DNA of 64,000 nucleotides from Sphingomonas sp. DG1-23 (GTDB taxonomy: Bacteria; Pseudomonadota; Alphaproteobacteria; Sphingomonadales; Sphingomonadaceae), in the NCBI RefSeq assembly GCF_030730875.1, contig NZ_JAVAMA010000001.1, positions 62,001 through 126,000 of the forward strand. The letters run 5' to 3'. Positions 47,444 through 56,289 of this stretch are shown here, one piece after another. The notes under the pieces were generated by a model, which did no database searches, had not been told where the DNA came from, and was given only the letters and a program-made list of their open reading frames with translations. Positions within the stretch are counted from its first letter, which is position 1, and each line of letters opens with the position of its first letter. The translations under genes and the position numbers were made by a program.

Positions 47444-49030
47444 TTAGCGCCTGGCGGGTGCGCGCGCCACCGTCTCCTTGAGACCCCAGGCGGTCACCGC
47501 CAGCGCCATCGCCACCACGGCGAAGGTGTACCACAGCCCGGCATAGGGGTCGCCGGTCCGCGCGACGATATACTGGCTGATCAGCGGCAGGAATCCGCCG
47601 AAATAGCCGGTGCCGATATGATAGGGGATCGACATCGAGCTGTAGCGGATCTTCGACGGGAACATTTCCGACAGTAAAGCCGCGACCGGCCCATAGGTCG
47701 CACCCGAAAGCGCCATCAGCGCGAGGATCGCGAGCATGATGATCGCGATATTGCCGATCGGCGGCACTGCCGGCTCCAGATCGTAGCCCGCGCTCGCCAG
47801 CGCCGCGTCGAGCCCCGCCGGGGCGGTGTCGGTGACCGGCACGCCGCCGATCGACACGGTCACCGCCGGCGCCCGGTCGGTCGTATAGGCGACGCCCTTC
47901 TTCGAGAAATGGTCGAGCAATTTGCCGCATTCGTCGGCCTGCTTCGCCGCGAACGGATCATAGCCGCAATGCGGGCCCGAGACGACCACCGGCGCGCGGC
48001 GGGCGGCCTTGGCCAGCTCGGGATTGGCGGCGCTGCCGATCACCCAGAACAAGGGAAAGAGCAGCACGAGGGTCAGCGCATAGCCCGCGACGATCGGGAT
48101 CTTGCGCCCGATCCGGTCGGAGAGATGGCCGAAGAACAGGAAGAAGCCCATGCCGATGATCGCCGAGCCGCCGGTGATCAATTGCGCCGCAGTCGGATCG
48201 AGTCGCATCGGCCCCGACAGGAACGACAGCACCGAGAACATCGATGTGTACCAGATCACCGTCAGTCCCGCGGCGATGCCGAACAAGGCGACGAACAGCC
48301 GCTTGCCGTTGCCGGGATAGGTGAAGCTCTCGAGGAAAGGATTGGCCGCGGTCTCGCCCGCTTCCTTCATCGCCCTGAACACCGGGCTCTCGGAGAGCTT
48401 CAATCGCATCCACAGCGAGATGCCGAGCAGCACGATCGAGAACAGGAACGGCACCCGCCAGCCCCAGCCGTCCCACACGCCGGCCAGGGCGAATTTGGAG
48501 ACCAGCACCACGGCGAGGCTGAGGATGAACCCGCCGACCACGCTGGCCTGGATGAAGCTGGTGTGGAAGCCGGCGCGCCCGGCCGGCGAATGCTCGGCGA
48601 CATAGATCGCCGCGCCGCCATATTCGCCACCCAGCGCGAGGCCCTGGCAGATGCGCAACAGGATGATCAGCACCGGCGCGGCCATGCCGATCGCCGCATA
48701 GCTCGGCACCAGCCCGACTCCTGCGGTCGCCACGCCCATCAGCGTGATCGTGACGAGGAAGGTGTATTTGCGGCCGAGCTTGTCGCCGAGATAGCCGAAC
48801 AGTACCGCGCCCAACGGCCGGAAGCCGAACCCGACCGCGAAGCCGGCCCAGGCCAGCAGGGTCTGCAGCACTTCGTTGCCGGCGGGGAAGAAGGTCCGCC
48901 CGATGATCCCCGAAGCGGCCAAGGTGCCGTAGATGAAGAAATCGTACCATTCGAACACCGTGCCCAGCGACGATGCGCTGATCACCAGCCGCATGTCCTT
49001 CGCGCTCGGTTCGGCCGCCGCACTGGCCAT
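47444..49030 (-). CDS. MHS-family MFS transporter with an extra periplasmic loop
   Basis: Metabolite:H+ symporter-type carrier of 528 residues. Family motifs are SSLGTVFEWYDFFIYGTLA, FGFRPLGAVLFGYLGDKLGR and RICQGLALGGEYGGAA. Between hydrophobic segments near 311-332 and 426-442 lies an unusual ~93-residue insert (333-425) with two cysteines (C355, C368; GPHCGYDPF and DECGKLL), likely a folded extracytoplasmic loop. ATG 49030 is chosen because GGAGGG lies five bases before it; GTG 49036 would have no spacing. The substrate is unknown; MHS carriers move dicarboxylates, shikimate, proline/betaine and similar. It is co-directional with alr. Confidence 0.85.
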   Translation of the reverse strand: MASAAAEPSAKDMRLVISASSLGTVFEWYDFFIYGTLAASGIIGRTFFPAGNEVLQTLLAWAGFAVGFGFRPLGAVLFGYLGDKLGRKYTFLVTITLMGVATAGVGLVPSYAAIGMAAPVLIILLRICQGLALGGEYGGAAIYVAEHSPAGRAGFHTSFIQASVVGGFILSLAVVLVSKFALAGVWDGWGWRVPFLFSIVLLGISLWMRLKLSESPVFRAMKEAGETAANPFLESFTYPGNGKRLFVALFGIAAGLTVIWYTSMFSVLSFLSGPMRLDPTAAQLITGGSAIIGMGFFLFFGHLSDRIGRKIPIVAGYALTLVLLFPLFWVIGSAANPELAKAARRAPVVVSGPHCGYDPFAAKQADECGKLLDHFSKKGVAYTTDRAPAVTVSIGGVPVTDTAPAGLDAALASAGYDLEPAVPPIGNIAIIMLAILALMALSGATYGPVAALLSEMFPSKIRYSSMSIPYHIGTGYFGGFLPLISQYIVARTGDPYAGLWYTFAVVAMALAVTAWGLKETVARAPARR

Positions 49031-49146
49031 CGTCACCCTCCCTGTTTTGCGGATTGGTGTAGCGCGCTGGCGCCGAGCGGCAAGGCCGGGCTTGGAACCC
49101 CGGGCTTCGATATCTATTTTAGTTTAAAGTGAATGGGATAGCCGCA

Positions 49147-49410
49147 ATGGCCAATGGCTGGGCGCAGGATGGCGCCGTACAGGATCAGATCGACGACACG
49201 GTATCGGACGCGGTCAGCGCCGCGCGGGCGCGCATGCCCTCGGGCGAGAGCGCGCGATACTGCGCCATATGCGGCGACGACATCCCCGAACCGCGGCGCC
49301 GCGCACTGCCCGGCGTGCGCACCTGCGTCCCCTGCCAGTCGGACCGCGACGCCAATGTCCGCAGCGCCGGAATCAACCGCCGCGGCAGCAAGGACAGCCA
49401 GCTCAGGTAA
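49147..49410 (+). CDS. DksA/TraR-type zinc-finger protein, YbiI-like
   Basis: An 87-residue protein of the TraR/DksA C4 zinc-finger family that may bind RNA polymerase through its secondary channel. The four cysteines are in YCAICGDDIPEPRRRALPGV and RTCVPCQ. The N-terminus MANGWAQDGAVQDQID and the final NRRGSKDSQLR match the pattern of E. coli YbiI closely, which fixes the start at ATG 49147 over GTG 49129. It lacks the long DksA coiled coil. It is monocistronic, divergent from the MHS transporter gene. Confidence 0.88.
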   Translation: MANGWAQDGAVQDQIDDTVSDAVSAARARMPSGESARYCAICGDDIPEPRRRALPGVRTCVPCQSDRDANVRSAGINRRGSKDSQLR

Positions 49411-49450
49411 TTCTGCGTCCCGGACCTGGACGACGCTTGGCAAAGCCACC

Positions 49451-49555
49451 GTAACCCCGGCCTTGTGCCGGGGTCACAGTGCCGCGCCCGCTGAACAAGA
49501 CCATCTACATCGGCACTTGCCTCCCGGTGGACTCCGGCACAAGGCCGGGGTGACG
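49451..49555. repeat. Palindromic repeat, CCCCGGCCTTGTGCCGGGG type, copy 1
   Basis: Two hairpin modules, AACCCCGGCCTTGTGCCGGG (49453-49472) and CCGGCACAAGGCCGG (49534-49548), face each other over a ~60-base core, with TGAC ends. A second copy is at 52250-52356. They flank the ABC-F/GFA region on both sides. This one lies between two convergent genes. Confidence 0.85.
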
Positions 49556-49612
49556 GGTGGCATGTGGCAAGGCCAGCCGTCATCTAAAGCTGGTCAGCCC
49601 GACCCGGAAGGC

Positions 49613-51478
49613 TCAGCTCTCCAGCCCCTCCAGCGCCTCGCTCGCTTCCATCCACGCCGCCTCGGCGGTGTCGATCCTGTCGTTTAGCTCCGCACGGCGC
49701 TTCATCAGCTCGGTCATGCTGAGCCTCGTCAGCGCCGCATCCGCGGCCGAAGGATCGAACATCGCGCGCTCCAATGCGCTGCGTTGCTCGGTCAGCTTCG
49801 CCAGCTCGGTCTCGGCCGCCTTGGCGGCCTTGCGCAATTCGGTGCCCTTCTCGCGCGCCTCGGCGGCGAGGCGGCGCGCCTCCTTCTTGTCGGCCTTGGA
49901 CAGCTTGGGCCCCTGCCCGTCCTTCGACAGCACGAACGCGATATAATCGTCGAGCGACCCGTCGAATTCCTTCGCGGTGCCCTGATCGACCAGCACCAGC
50001 CGGTCGGCGGTCATTTCGAGCATGTGGCGATCGTGGCTGACCAGCACCACCGTGCCGGTATAATTGTTGAGCGCCTGGATCAGCGCCTCGCGCGCATCGA
50101 CGTCGAGATGGTTGGTCGGCTCGTCGAGGATCAGCATGTGTGGCGCGTCGCGGGTGATCAGCGCCAGCGCCAGCCGCGCGCGCTCGCCACCCGAGAGCTT
50201 GCCGACCTCGGTCGTCGCCTTCTGCCCCGAAAAGCCGAACCGCCCGAGCTGGCCGCGCACCGCGCCCTGCGTCGCGCCCTTCATCAGCACGGTCATGTGC
50301 TGGAGCGGCGTCTCGTCGCGGTCGAGCTCCTCGACCTGATATTGGGTGAAATAGCCCACCCGCATCTTGCCGCTGGCGTTCATCGCGCCTTCCATCGGCG
50401 TCAGCTGCGCCGCGAGCAGCCGCGCCAGCGTGGTCTTGCCGTTGCCGTTGCGCCCGAGCAAGGCGACCCGGTCGTCCGGATCGATGCGCAGGTTGAGCCG
50501 CTTGAGGATCGGCGTCTCGCCATAGCCGACCGTCGCCAGATCGAGCGTGATCAGCGGCGGGCGCAATTCGTCGGGATTGGGGAAGTCGAAGCTGAGCGTC
50601 GGATCGTCGACCAGTTCGGCGATCGGCTGCATCTTGGCGAGCGCCTTGACGCGCGACTGCGCCTGCTTGGCGGTCGAGGCGCGCGCGGAATTCTTGGCGA
50701 TATAGGCCTGGAGATGCTCGCGCTGCGCCTGCTGCTTGGCCCGCGCCGACGCGAGCTGCGCCTGGCGCTCGGCGCGCTGGCGCTCGAACGCGTCGTATCC
50801 GCCCGGATAGAGCGTCAATTTGCCGCGATCGAGGTGGAGGATGTGATCGACGACATTGTTGAGGAAGTCGCGTTCGTGGCTGACCAGCAGGATCGTCGCC
50901 GGATAGCTCTTCAGGAAATCCTCGAGCCACAGCACCGCTTCGAGATCGAGATGGTTCGAAGGCTCGTCGAGCAGCAGCATGTCGGGCTGCGAGAACAGCA
51001 GCGACGCCAGCGCCACGCGCATCTTCCACCCGCCCGAGAAGCTGTCGAGCGTCTGGTGCTGCATCTCCTCGTCGAAGCCGAGCCCGACGAGGATCTGCGA
51101 CGCCCGGCTCGGCGCGGTGTACGCGTCGATCGCCATCAGCCGCTCATAGACTTCGCCCAGCCGGTCGGGATCCTGGCTGGTCTCGCTTTCCGCGAGCAGC
51201 GCGGCGCGCTCGGTGTCGGCGGCGAGCACCGTCTCGAACGGCGTCGCGTCGCCGTGCGGCGCCTCCTGCGCGATATAGCCGAGCCTGGCGCCGCGCGGCA
51301 TCTCGACGCTGCCGGTATCGGGCTCGAGCTGGCTGGCGATCACCTTGACCAGAGTCGATTTGCCCGCGCCGTTGCGCCCGATCAGCCCGATCCGGCCCTT
51401 GGGCGGCAGCTTGGCGGTCGCGCTATCGATGATCGTGCGCCCGCCGAGGCGCACCGTGATGTCGGTCAGATTGAGCAT
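49613..51478 (-). CDS. ABC-F family ATPase (ribosome-associated, YheS/Uup type)
   Basis: Soluble duplicated ABC protein of 621 residues with no membrane domain. Two nucleotide-binding domains: Walker A GRNGAGKST and GRNGNGKTT, signatures SGGWKMRVALA and SGGERARLALA, Walker B LLLDEPSNHLDL and LILDEPTNHLDV. A linker of ~75 residues rich in Gln/Arg between them is the P-site tRNA-interaction motif region. A C-terminal coiled coil (LAAEAREKGTELRKAAKAAE and on) is of the YheS/Uup type. Such proteins act on stalled ribosomes or, less often, resist antibiotics; nothing specific points to resistance. A nested inverted repeat lies in the leader. Confidence 0.92.
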   Translation of the reverse strand: MLNLTDITVRLGGRTIIDSATAKLPPKGRIGLIGRNGAGKSTLVKVIASQLEPDTGSVEMPRGARLGYIAQEAPHGDATPFETVLAADTERAALLAESETSQDPDRLGEVYERLMAIDAYTAPSRASQILVGLGFDEEMQHQTLDSFSGGWKMRVALASLLFSQPDMLLLDEPSNHLDLEAVLWLEDFLKSYPATILLVSHERDFLNNVVDHILHLDRGKLTLYPGGYDAFERQRAERQAQLASARAKQQAQREHLQAYIAKNSARASTAKQAQSRVKALAKMQPIAELVDDPTLSFDFPNPDELRPPLITLDLATVGYGETPILKRLNLRIDPDDRVALLGRNGNGKTTLARLLAAQLTPMEGAMNASGKMRVGYFTQYQVEELDRDETPLQHMTVLMKGATQGAVRGQLGRFGFSGQKATTEVGKLSGGERARLALALITRDAPHMLILDEPTNHLDVDAREALIQALNNYTGTVVLVSHDRHMLEMTADRLVLVDQGTAKEFDGSLDDYIAFVLSKDGQGPKLSKADKKEARRLAAEAREKGTELRKAAKAAETELAKLTEQRSALERAMFDPSAADAALTRLSMTELMKRRAELNDRIDTAEAAWMEASEALEGLES

Positions 51479-51832
51479 GATGGCGGCCGCCTAGCCTATT
51501 CCGCGCCGAGCGTCACCCCACGCCCAGCGCCGCCGCATTGGAAGAAACCATGGTGCGGCGCAGGCCGGAGCGCTGGAGTGCATCGCCCGGCGGCCATGGC
51601 TCCGGCCTGCGCCGAAGCACGAGAATGCGCTCATGCGGCTTCCAATGTAGGATTTGCCGTGCGACGCTCGGCTCGTGCTCTTTGAATCCGTAGACCTCGC
51701 GAAAAAAATTGCTGCGCAACATCCTTGCGTCTTCGAGCAACGAAATTGCCGAATTGCCGTGCAAACCGTGAATCTGAACGACGCAGATCCTACAAACCGA
51801 CCGCGACTCGCCGGTTGCGCGGGGAGGCACAG
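51479..51832. other. 354-bp intergenic region with a nested inverted repeat
   Basis: The region separates divergent ABC-F and GFA genes. A 16-bp perfect inverted repeat (CGGCGCAGGCCGGAGC at 51556-51571 with its complement at 51599-51614) lies inside an outer 9-bp pair (CATTGGAAG at 51536-51544, CTTCCAATG at 51639-51647). The rest (51650-51830) is less GC-rich than the genes. Open frames on the minus strand here have unnatural composition, and I do not support them as genes. Confidence 0.6.
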
Positions 51833-52228
51833 ATGATCCACGGTTCATGCCATTGCGGCGAGGTGCGCTTCGAACTCGACTGGCAGATCGACGAATGCAC
51901 CACCTGCGATTGCTCGCTATGCGCAATGCGCGGCGCGCTGATGGCGAAGGTGCCCGAGACCGCGCTGCAGGTGACCGCCGGGGCGGATCTGCTCACGCTC
52001 TACCAGTGGAACACGCACCGCGCGCGGCATTATTTCTGCAGCCGCTGCGGCATCTACGTCTTCCACCGGAAGCGCGTCGCGCCCGATCATTTCGGCGTCA
52101 ACGCGCGCTGCCTGCACGATTTCGACCTGACGAGCGCGCCGGTCCGCGCCACCGAGGGGGCGAACATGACCGTCGAGGACCCGAACCCGCGCGATCGCTG
52201 GCCCGGCCCGCGGGTGAGTCGCGGTTAG
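51833..52228 (+). CDS. GFA/CENP-V-type zinc protein
   Basis: A 131-residue protein of the glutathione-dependent formaldehyde-activating (GFA, Mss4-like) fold. Zinc ligands are in GSCHCGEVRFEL, CTTCDCSLC and HYFCSRCGIYVFH. True formaldehyde-activating activity is shown for very few members, so the function is open. ATG 51833 has GGGGAGG upstream. A second, different GFA gene is at 61634 on the other strand. It has no operon partner and ends before a palindromic repeat. Confidence 0.88.
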   Translation: MIHGSCHCGEVRFELDWQIDECTTCDCSLCAMRGALMAKVPETALQVTAGADLLTLYQWNTHRARHYFCSRCGIYVFHRKRVAPDHFGVNARCLHDFDLTSAPVRATEGANMTVEDPNPRDRWPGPRVSRG

Positions 52229-52249
52229 GCCGATTCCTGTTCCCAGCTT

Positions 52250-52356
52250 CGTCACCCCGGACTTGTTCCGGGGTCCACCGTGAGACTGAATGAAGGTCAA
52301 GAGACGACAGAACTTCTGCCGCGGCACCGTGAACCCCGGCACAAGGCCGGGGTGAC
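52250..52356. repeat. Palindromic repeat, CCCCGGACTTGTTCCGGGG type, copy 2
   Basis: Hairpin modules CCCCGGACTTGTTCCGGGG (52255-52273) and ACCCCGGCACAAGGCCGGGG (52333-52352) flank a ~60-base core, ending in GTCACC and GGTGACGG. Same family as 49451-49555. It lies between the convergent GFA and metH genes. Confidence 0.85.
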
Positions 52357-52368
52357 GGTAGAGCGCAA

Positions 52369-54969
52369 TCAATCCAGATTAGGCCGCAGGTAGCGCGTAG
52401 CCAGATCGAGCGGGATCCCGCGCCGCGTCGCATATTCCTGCAGCTGGTCCTGCCCGATCCGCGCGACGCCGAAATATTCGGCCTGCGGATGCCCGAAATA
52501 AAAGCCCGAAACCGCTGCGGTCGGCAGCATCGCGAAGCTCTCGGTCAGGCTGATGCCGGTGCGCTTGTGCGCGTCGAGCATTTTGAACAGGATCGGCTTG
52601 AGGCTGTGCTCGGGGCAGGCCGGATAGCCCGGCGCCGGGCGAATGCCGCGATATTGTTCCTTGATCAGCGCCTCGTTGGTCAACTGCTCGCCCTCGGCAT
52701 AGCCCCATAGCGACGTCCGCACGAACTGGTGCAGCCGCTCTGCAAAAGCTTCGGCCAAGCGATCGGCCAGCGCCTTCAACAGGATGTCCGAATAATCGTC
52801 GATCGCATTCTTGAAGCGCGCGAGGTGCGGCTCGATGCCGTGGATGCCGACCGCGAAGCCGCCGATCCAGTCGCCGTCATGATCGATGAAGTCGGCGAGG
52901 CACATGTTCGCCCGGCCCTCGCGCTTGGCGATCTGCTGGCGCAGCATCGGCAAGGTGACATGCTCCTCGTCCTCGACATGGACGATGATGTCGTCGCCCT
53001 GCCGCCGGCACGGCCACAGCCCGGCAACGCCGCGCGCGGTCAGCCATTTCTCGGCTATGATCTTGTCGAGCATCGCCTGCGCATCGGCGAACAGCGACGT
53101 CGCGCTCTCGCCGACCACCTCGTCCTCGAGGATCGCCGGATAATTGCCGGCCAGTTCCCAGGCGCGGAAGAACGGCGTCCAGTCGATATATTTCCGCAGA
53201 TCCTCGAGATCCCAGTCGAGGAATTCGTGCACCCCCGGCATCCGCGGCTTGCCCGGCTTGAGCGCCATGTCGGCCTCGAACGCATTGTCGCGCGCCTTGT
53301 CGAGCGGCACCAATTCGCTCTGCCCGCGCCCGGCCCGCGCGACGCGGACCGCCTCATATTCCTCGGCGATCTTGGCGACATAATCGTCGCGGATCGTCTC
53401 GGAGACGAGCGTGGTCGCGACGCCCACCGCGCGACTCGCGTCGAGCACATGGACCACCGGACCCTTGTACGCCGGCTCGATCCGCAGCGCGGTATGCACC
53501 CGGCTGGTCGTCGCGCCGCCGATCAGCAACGGCATCGTCATTTTCAGCCGCTGCATTTCCTCGGCGACGGTGACCATCTCGTCGAGCGACGGGGTGATCA
53601 GCCCCGACAGCCCGATCATGTCGGCGTCGTTCTCGTTCGCCGCCTCGATGATCTTCGACCACGGCACCATCACGCCCAGATCGACCACGTCGAAGCCGTT
53701 GCACTGCAACACCACTCCGACGATGTTCTTGCCGATATCGTGGACGTCGCCCTTGACCGTGGCCATCACCACCTTGCCCTTGCCCTTGGCGCCGGGCTCC
53801 TTGCTCGCCTCGATGAAAGGCAACAGATGCGCCACGGCCTTCTTCATGACGCGCGCCGACTTGACCACCTGCGGCAGGAACATCTTGCCCGATCCGAACA
53901 GGTCGCCGACCACGTTCATCCCGTCCATCAGCGGGCCCTCGATCACTTCGATCGGGCGGGCGAAGGCGAGGCGGCATTCCTCGGTATCCTCGACGACGTG
54001 CGCGTCGATGCCCTTCACCAGCGCATGTTCGAGCCGCTTGGCGACCGGCCAGCCGCGCCATTCGGCGGCCTGCTTCTCGGCCACCGCATCGGTGCCGCGG
54101 AAACGTTCCGCCAGCGCCACCAGCCGCTCGCCCGCATCGGGGTCGCGGTTGAGGATGACGTCTTCGCAGGCGGTGCGCAGCTCGGGCTCGATCTGGTCAT
54201 AGACGTCTAGCTGGCCGGCATTGACGATCGCCATGTCCATCCCCGCGGGGATCGCATGATAGAGGAACACCGAGTGCATCGCCTTGCGCACCGGCTCGTT
54301 GCCGCGGAACGAGAAGCTCAGGTTCGAGAGCCCGCCCGAGATATGCACGTGCGGGCAGCGTGCCTTGATCTCCTTGCAAGCCTCGATGAAGTCGACGCCG
54401 TAATTATTGTGCTCCTCGATGCCCGTAGCCACTGCGAACACATTGGGATCGAAGATGATGTCCTCGGGCGGGAAGCCGATCCCGACGAGCAATTTGTACG
54501 CCCGCTCGCAAATCTCGACCTTGCGGTCTTTGGTGTCGGCCTGCCCGACCTCGTCGAACGCCATCACCACCACGGCTGCGCCGTAGGCCATGCATTTCCG
54601 CGCATGGTCGAGGAACTGGTCGACGCCTTCCTTCATGCTGATCGAATTGACGATCGGCTTGCCCGAGACGCATTTCAGCCCCGCCTCGATCACGTCCCAT
54701 TTCGAGCTGTCGACCATCACCGGGATGCGGGCGATGTCGGGCTCGGCCTGGATCAGCTTGAGGAAGGTGGTCATCGCCTCGTGCGCGTCGAGCAGGCCCT
54801 CGTCCATGTTGACGTCGAGCACCTGCGCGCCGGCCTCGACCTGCTGTAGCGCGACCTCGACTGCGGCGGCATAATCCCCCGCCATCACCAGCTTCTTGAA
54901 GCGGGCAGATCCGGTGACGTTGGTGCGCTCGCCGATATTGACGAAAGCGGTGGAAGAGGCGGTGGTCAT
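52369..54969 (-). CDS. metH: Methionine synthase, folate/cobalamin/activation half
   Basis: C-terminal three modules of cobalamin-dependent methionine synthase as a separate 866-residue protein. The pterin-binding barrel opens [19 protein letters not shown]. The cobalamin module has the axial-ligand motif [19 protein letters not shown]. The activation domain with the SAM site contains [21 protein letters not shown] 54969 is chosen because the frame upstream runs through a palindromic repeat. The homocysteine-binding half is the next gene upstream, 148 bases away. Both are needed for methyl transfer from 5-methyltetrahydrofolate to homocysteine. Confidence 0.95.
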   Translation of the reverse strand: MTTASSTAFVNIGERTNVTGSARFKKLVMAGDYAAAVEVALQQVEAGAQVLDVNMDEGLLDAHEAMTTFLKLIQAEPDIARIPVMVDSSKWDVIEAGLKCVSGKPIVNSISMKEGVDQFLDHARKCMAYGAAVVVMAFDEVGQADTKDRKVEICERAYKLLVGIGFPPEDIIFDPNVFAVATGIEEHNNYGVDFIEACKEIKARCPHVHISGGLSNLSFSFRGNEPVRKAMHSVFLYHAIPAGMDMAIVNAGQLDVYDQIEPELRTACEDVILNRDPDAGERLVALAERFRGTDAVAEKQAAEWRGWPVAKRLEHALVKGIDAHVVEDTEECRLAFARPIEVIEGPLMDGMNVVGDLFGSGKMFLPQVVKSARVMKKAVAHLLPFIEASKEPGAKGKGKVVMATVKGDVHDIGKNIVGVVLQCNGFDVVDLGVMVPWSKIIEAANENDADMIGLSGLITPSLDEMVTVAEEMQRLKMTMPLLIGGATTSRVHTALRIEPAYKGPVVHVLDASRAVGVATTLVSETIRDDYVAKIAEEYEAVRVARAGRGQSELVPLDKARDNAFEADMALKPGKPRMPGVHEFLDWDLEDLRKYIDWTPFFRAWELAGNYPAILEDEVVGESATSLFADAQAMLDKIIAEKWLTARGVAGLWPCRRQGDDIIVHVEDEEHVTLPMLRQQIAKREGRANMCLADFIDHDGDWIGGFAVGIHGIEPHLARFKNAIDDYSDILLKALADRLAEAFAERLHQFVRTSLWGYAEGEQLTNEALIKEQYRGIRPAPGYPACPEHSLKPILFKMLDAHKRTGISLTESFAMLPTAAVSGFYFGHPQAEYFGVARIGQDQLQEYATRRGIPLDLATRYLRPNLD

Positions 54970-54992
54970 AGTCTTCTTTCTTCCCCTTCTCC

Positions 54993-55108
54993 CCCTCTCC
55001 CGCTTGCGGGAGAGGGTCGGGGTGAGGGTGAGTCGTGTGATCTTCAAACGTCGCGAGTGAGGCCAGCTTGCACCCTCACCCGACCCTCTCCCGCAAGCGG
55101 GAGAGGGT
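54993..55108. repeat. Palindromic repeat CTCTCCCGCTTGCGGGAGAG type, between metH halves
   Basis: Left module CCCTCTCCCGCTTGCGGGAG (54994) with GGTCGGGGTGAGGGT, and right module ACCCTCACCCGACC with CTCTCCCGCAAGCGGGAGAG. The 35-base arms pair with almost no mismatch around a ~45-base core. It occupies the gap between the two metH genes, so any read-through is through a strong stem. Confidence 0.9.
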
Positions 55109-55117
55109 TTTCGTGGC

Positions 55118-56167
55118 TCACACAGCCATCGTGAACGGCTCGAGCCCGGCGAGCCGGGTCTGCACCGCCTGTGTCGGGATCGGCCGCGCCGGCAGACCCT
55201 TCACTGCCTCGGCGATCGCCGCGATATGCGCCGGAGTCGATCCGCAGCATCCGCCGAGCACGTTGACCTGCCCGGCATCGGCCCATTCCTTGACGAGGCC
55301 CGCGGTGGTCGCCGGCGCCTCGTCATAGGCGCCGAGCTCGTTGGGCAGGCCGGCGTTCGGATAGACCATGATCAGCGTATCGCACAGCGCGCTCAGCGTC
55401 TTGACGTGCGGCCGCAGCTGCTCGGCGCCGAACGAGCAATTGAGCCCGATGGTCAGCGGCTTGGCGTGCCGCACCGCGTGCCAGAACGCCTCGACGGTGT
55501 GCCCGGACAGGTTGCGGCCCGAAAGATCGGTCAGCGTCATCGACATCATGATCGGCAGGTCGCGGCCCAGCGCTTCGCCCGCCTCGATCGCCGCCATGAT
55601 CCCGGCCTTGGCGTTCAGGGTGTCGAACACCGTCTCGATCAGGATGAAGTCCACCCCGCCCTCGACCAGCGCGTCGATCTGCTCGCGATAGACGTCCTTC
55701 AAATGATCGAAATCGATCTCGCGATAGCCCGGATCGTTGACGTCGGGGCTGAGCGACAGGGTCTTGTTGGTCGGCCCGAGCGCGCCGGCGACGAAGCGGG
55801 GACGCCGGTCCCTGGCCTCGAACTCGTCGGCGATCGACCGGGCGAGCTTCGCGCTCTCGATATTGATCTCGCGCACCAGATGCTCGGCGCCATAGTCCGC
55901 CTGGCTGATCCGGTTGGCCGAGAAGGTGTTGGTCTCGGCGATGTCGGCCCCGGCCTCGAAATAGGCGCGGTGAATCGACGCCGGCACCTCGGGCATGGTC
56001 AGCGCGAGGATGTCGTTATTGCCCTTCTGGTCGTGGCTCAGCCCGAGAGTGCCGGCATAGGCCGCCTCGTCGAGCTTCCAGTTCTGGATCTCGGTCCCGA
56101 ACGCCCCGTCAGTGATCAGGATGCGCCTGGCGGCTTCGGCCAGCAATTTTTCGCGTGCAGTCATCAT
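55118..56167 (-). CDS. metH: Methionine synthase, homocysteine-binding half
   Basis: A 349-residue homocysteine S-methyltransferase-type barrel equal to the N-terminal module of MetH. It has [26 protein letters not shown] and the zinc cysteines in [11 protein letters not shown] and [13 protein letters not shown]. Two adjacent ATGs (56167, 56164) are possible; 56164 has better spacing from AAGGGAAG. The split of MetH into two polypeptides is known in alphaproteobacteria, and both halves are intact here, so this is not a frameshift. It follows metF by 122 bases containing a repeat. Confidence 0.93.
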   Translation of the reverse strand: MMTAREKLLAEAARRILITDGAFGTEIQNWKLDEAAYAGTLGLSHDQKGNNDILALTMPEVPASIHRAYFEAGADIAETNTFSANRISQADYGAEHLVREINIESAKLARSIADEFEARDRRPRFVAGALGPTNKTLSLSPDVNDPGYREIDFDHLKDVYREQIDALVEGGVDFILIETVFDTLNAKAGIMAAIEAGEALGRDLPIMMSMTLTDLSGRNLSGHTVEAFWHAVRHAKPLTIGLNCSFGAEQLRPHVKTLSALCDTLIMVYPNAGLPNELGAYDEAPATTAGLVKEWADAGQVNVLGGCCGSTPAHIAAIAEAVKGLPARPIPTQAVQTRLAGLEPFTMAV

Positions 56168-56193
56168 GCTTCCCTTCGCTCTCCGCTTTCGCT

Positions 56194-56285
56194 CCCCTCC
56201 CGCTTGCGGGAGGGGTCGGGGGAGGGCCTGAAATATCGAGGGGAGGACAGCCCCTCCCCTAAACCCTCCCGCAAGCGGGAGGGGA
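56194..56285. repeat. Palindromic repeat CCCCTCCCGCTTGCGGGAGGGG, between metF and metH
   Basis: The modules TCCCCTCCCGCTTGCGGGAG (from 56193) and TCCCGCAAGCGGGAGGGG (to 56284) each fold alone and pair over a ~45-base core that itself has CCTGAAATATCGAGGGGAGG. It is similar in design to 54993-55108 but shorter. Confidence 0.85.
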
Positions 56286-56289
56286 ATTT

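Noticed and set aside
49129..49146. GTG 49129 as start of the zinc-finger protein
   Set aside because: The family (YbiI) begins at the MANGWAQD equivalent, which fits ATG 49147.
51491..51926. Two minus-strand open frames (51491-51841 and 51513-51926) in the ABC-F/GFA gap
   Set aside because: Both run through the nested inverted repeat and overlap the GFA gene start; their products are rich in Arg, Trp and Ser, without recognisable motifs or a good ribosome binding site.
52369..56167. Split metH as a frameshifted or broken gene
   Set aside because: Each half has an intact start, stop and all key motifs, and a 148-base gap separates them. Two-gene MetH is known in alphaproteobacteria.
54993..56285. 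Repeats between met genes as a CRISPR array or SAM riboswitch
   Set aside because: The units are self-complementary modules with no regular spacers, and no riboswitch core pattern is present; regulation is better explained by the ArsR-type palindrome.
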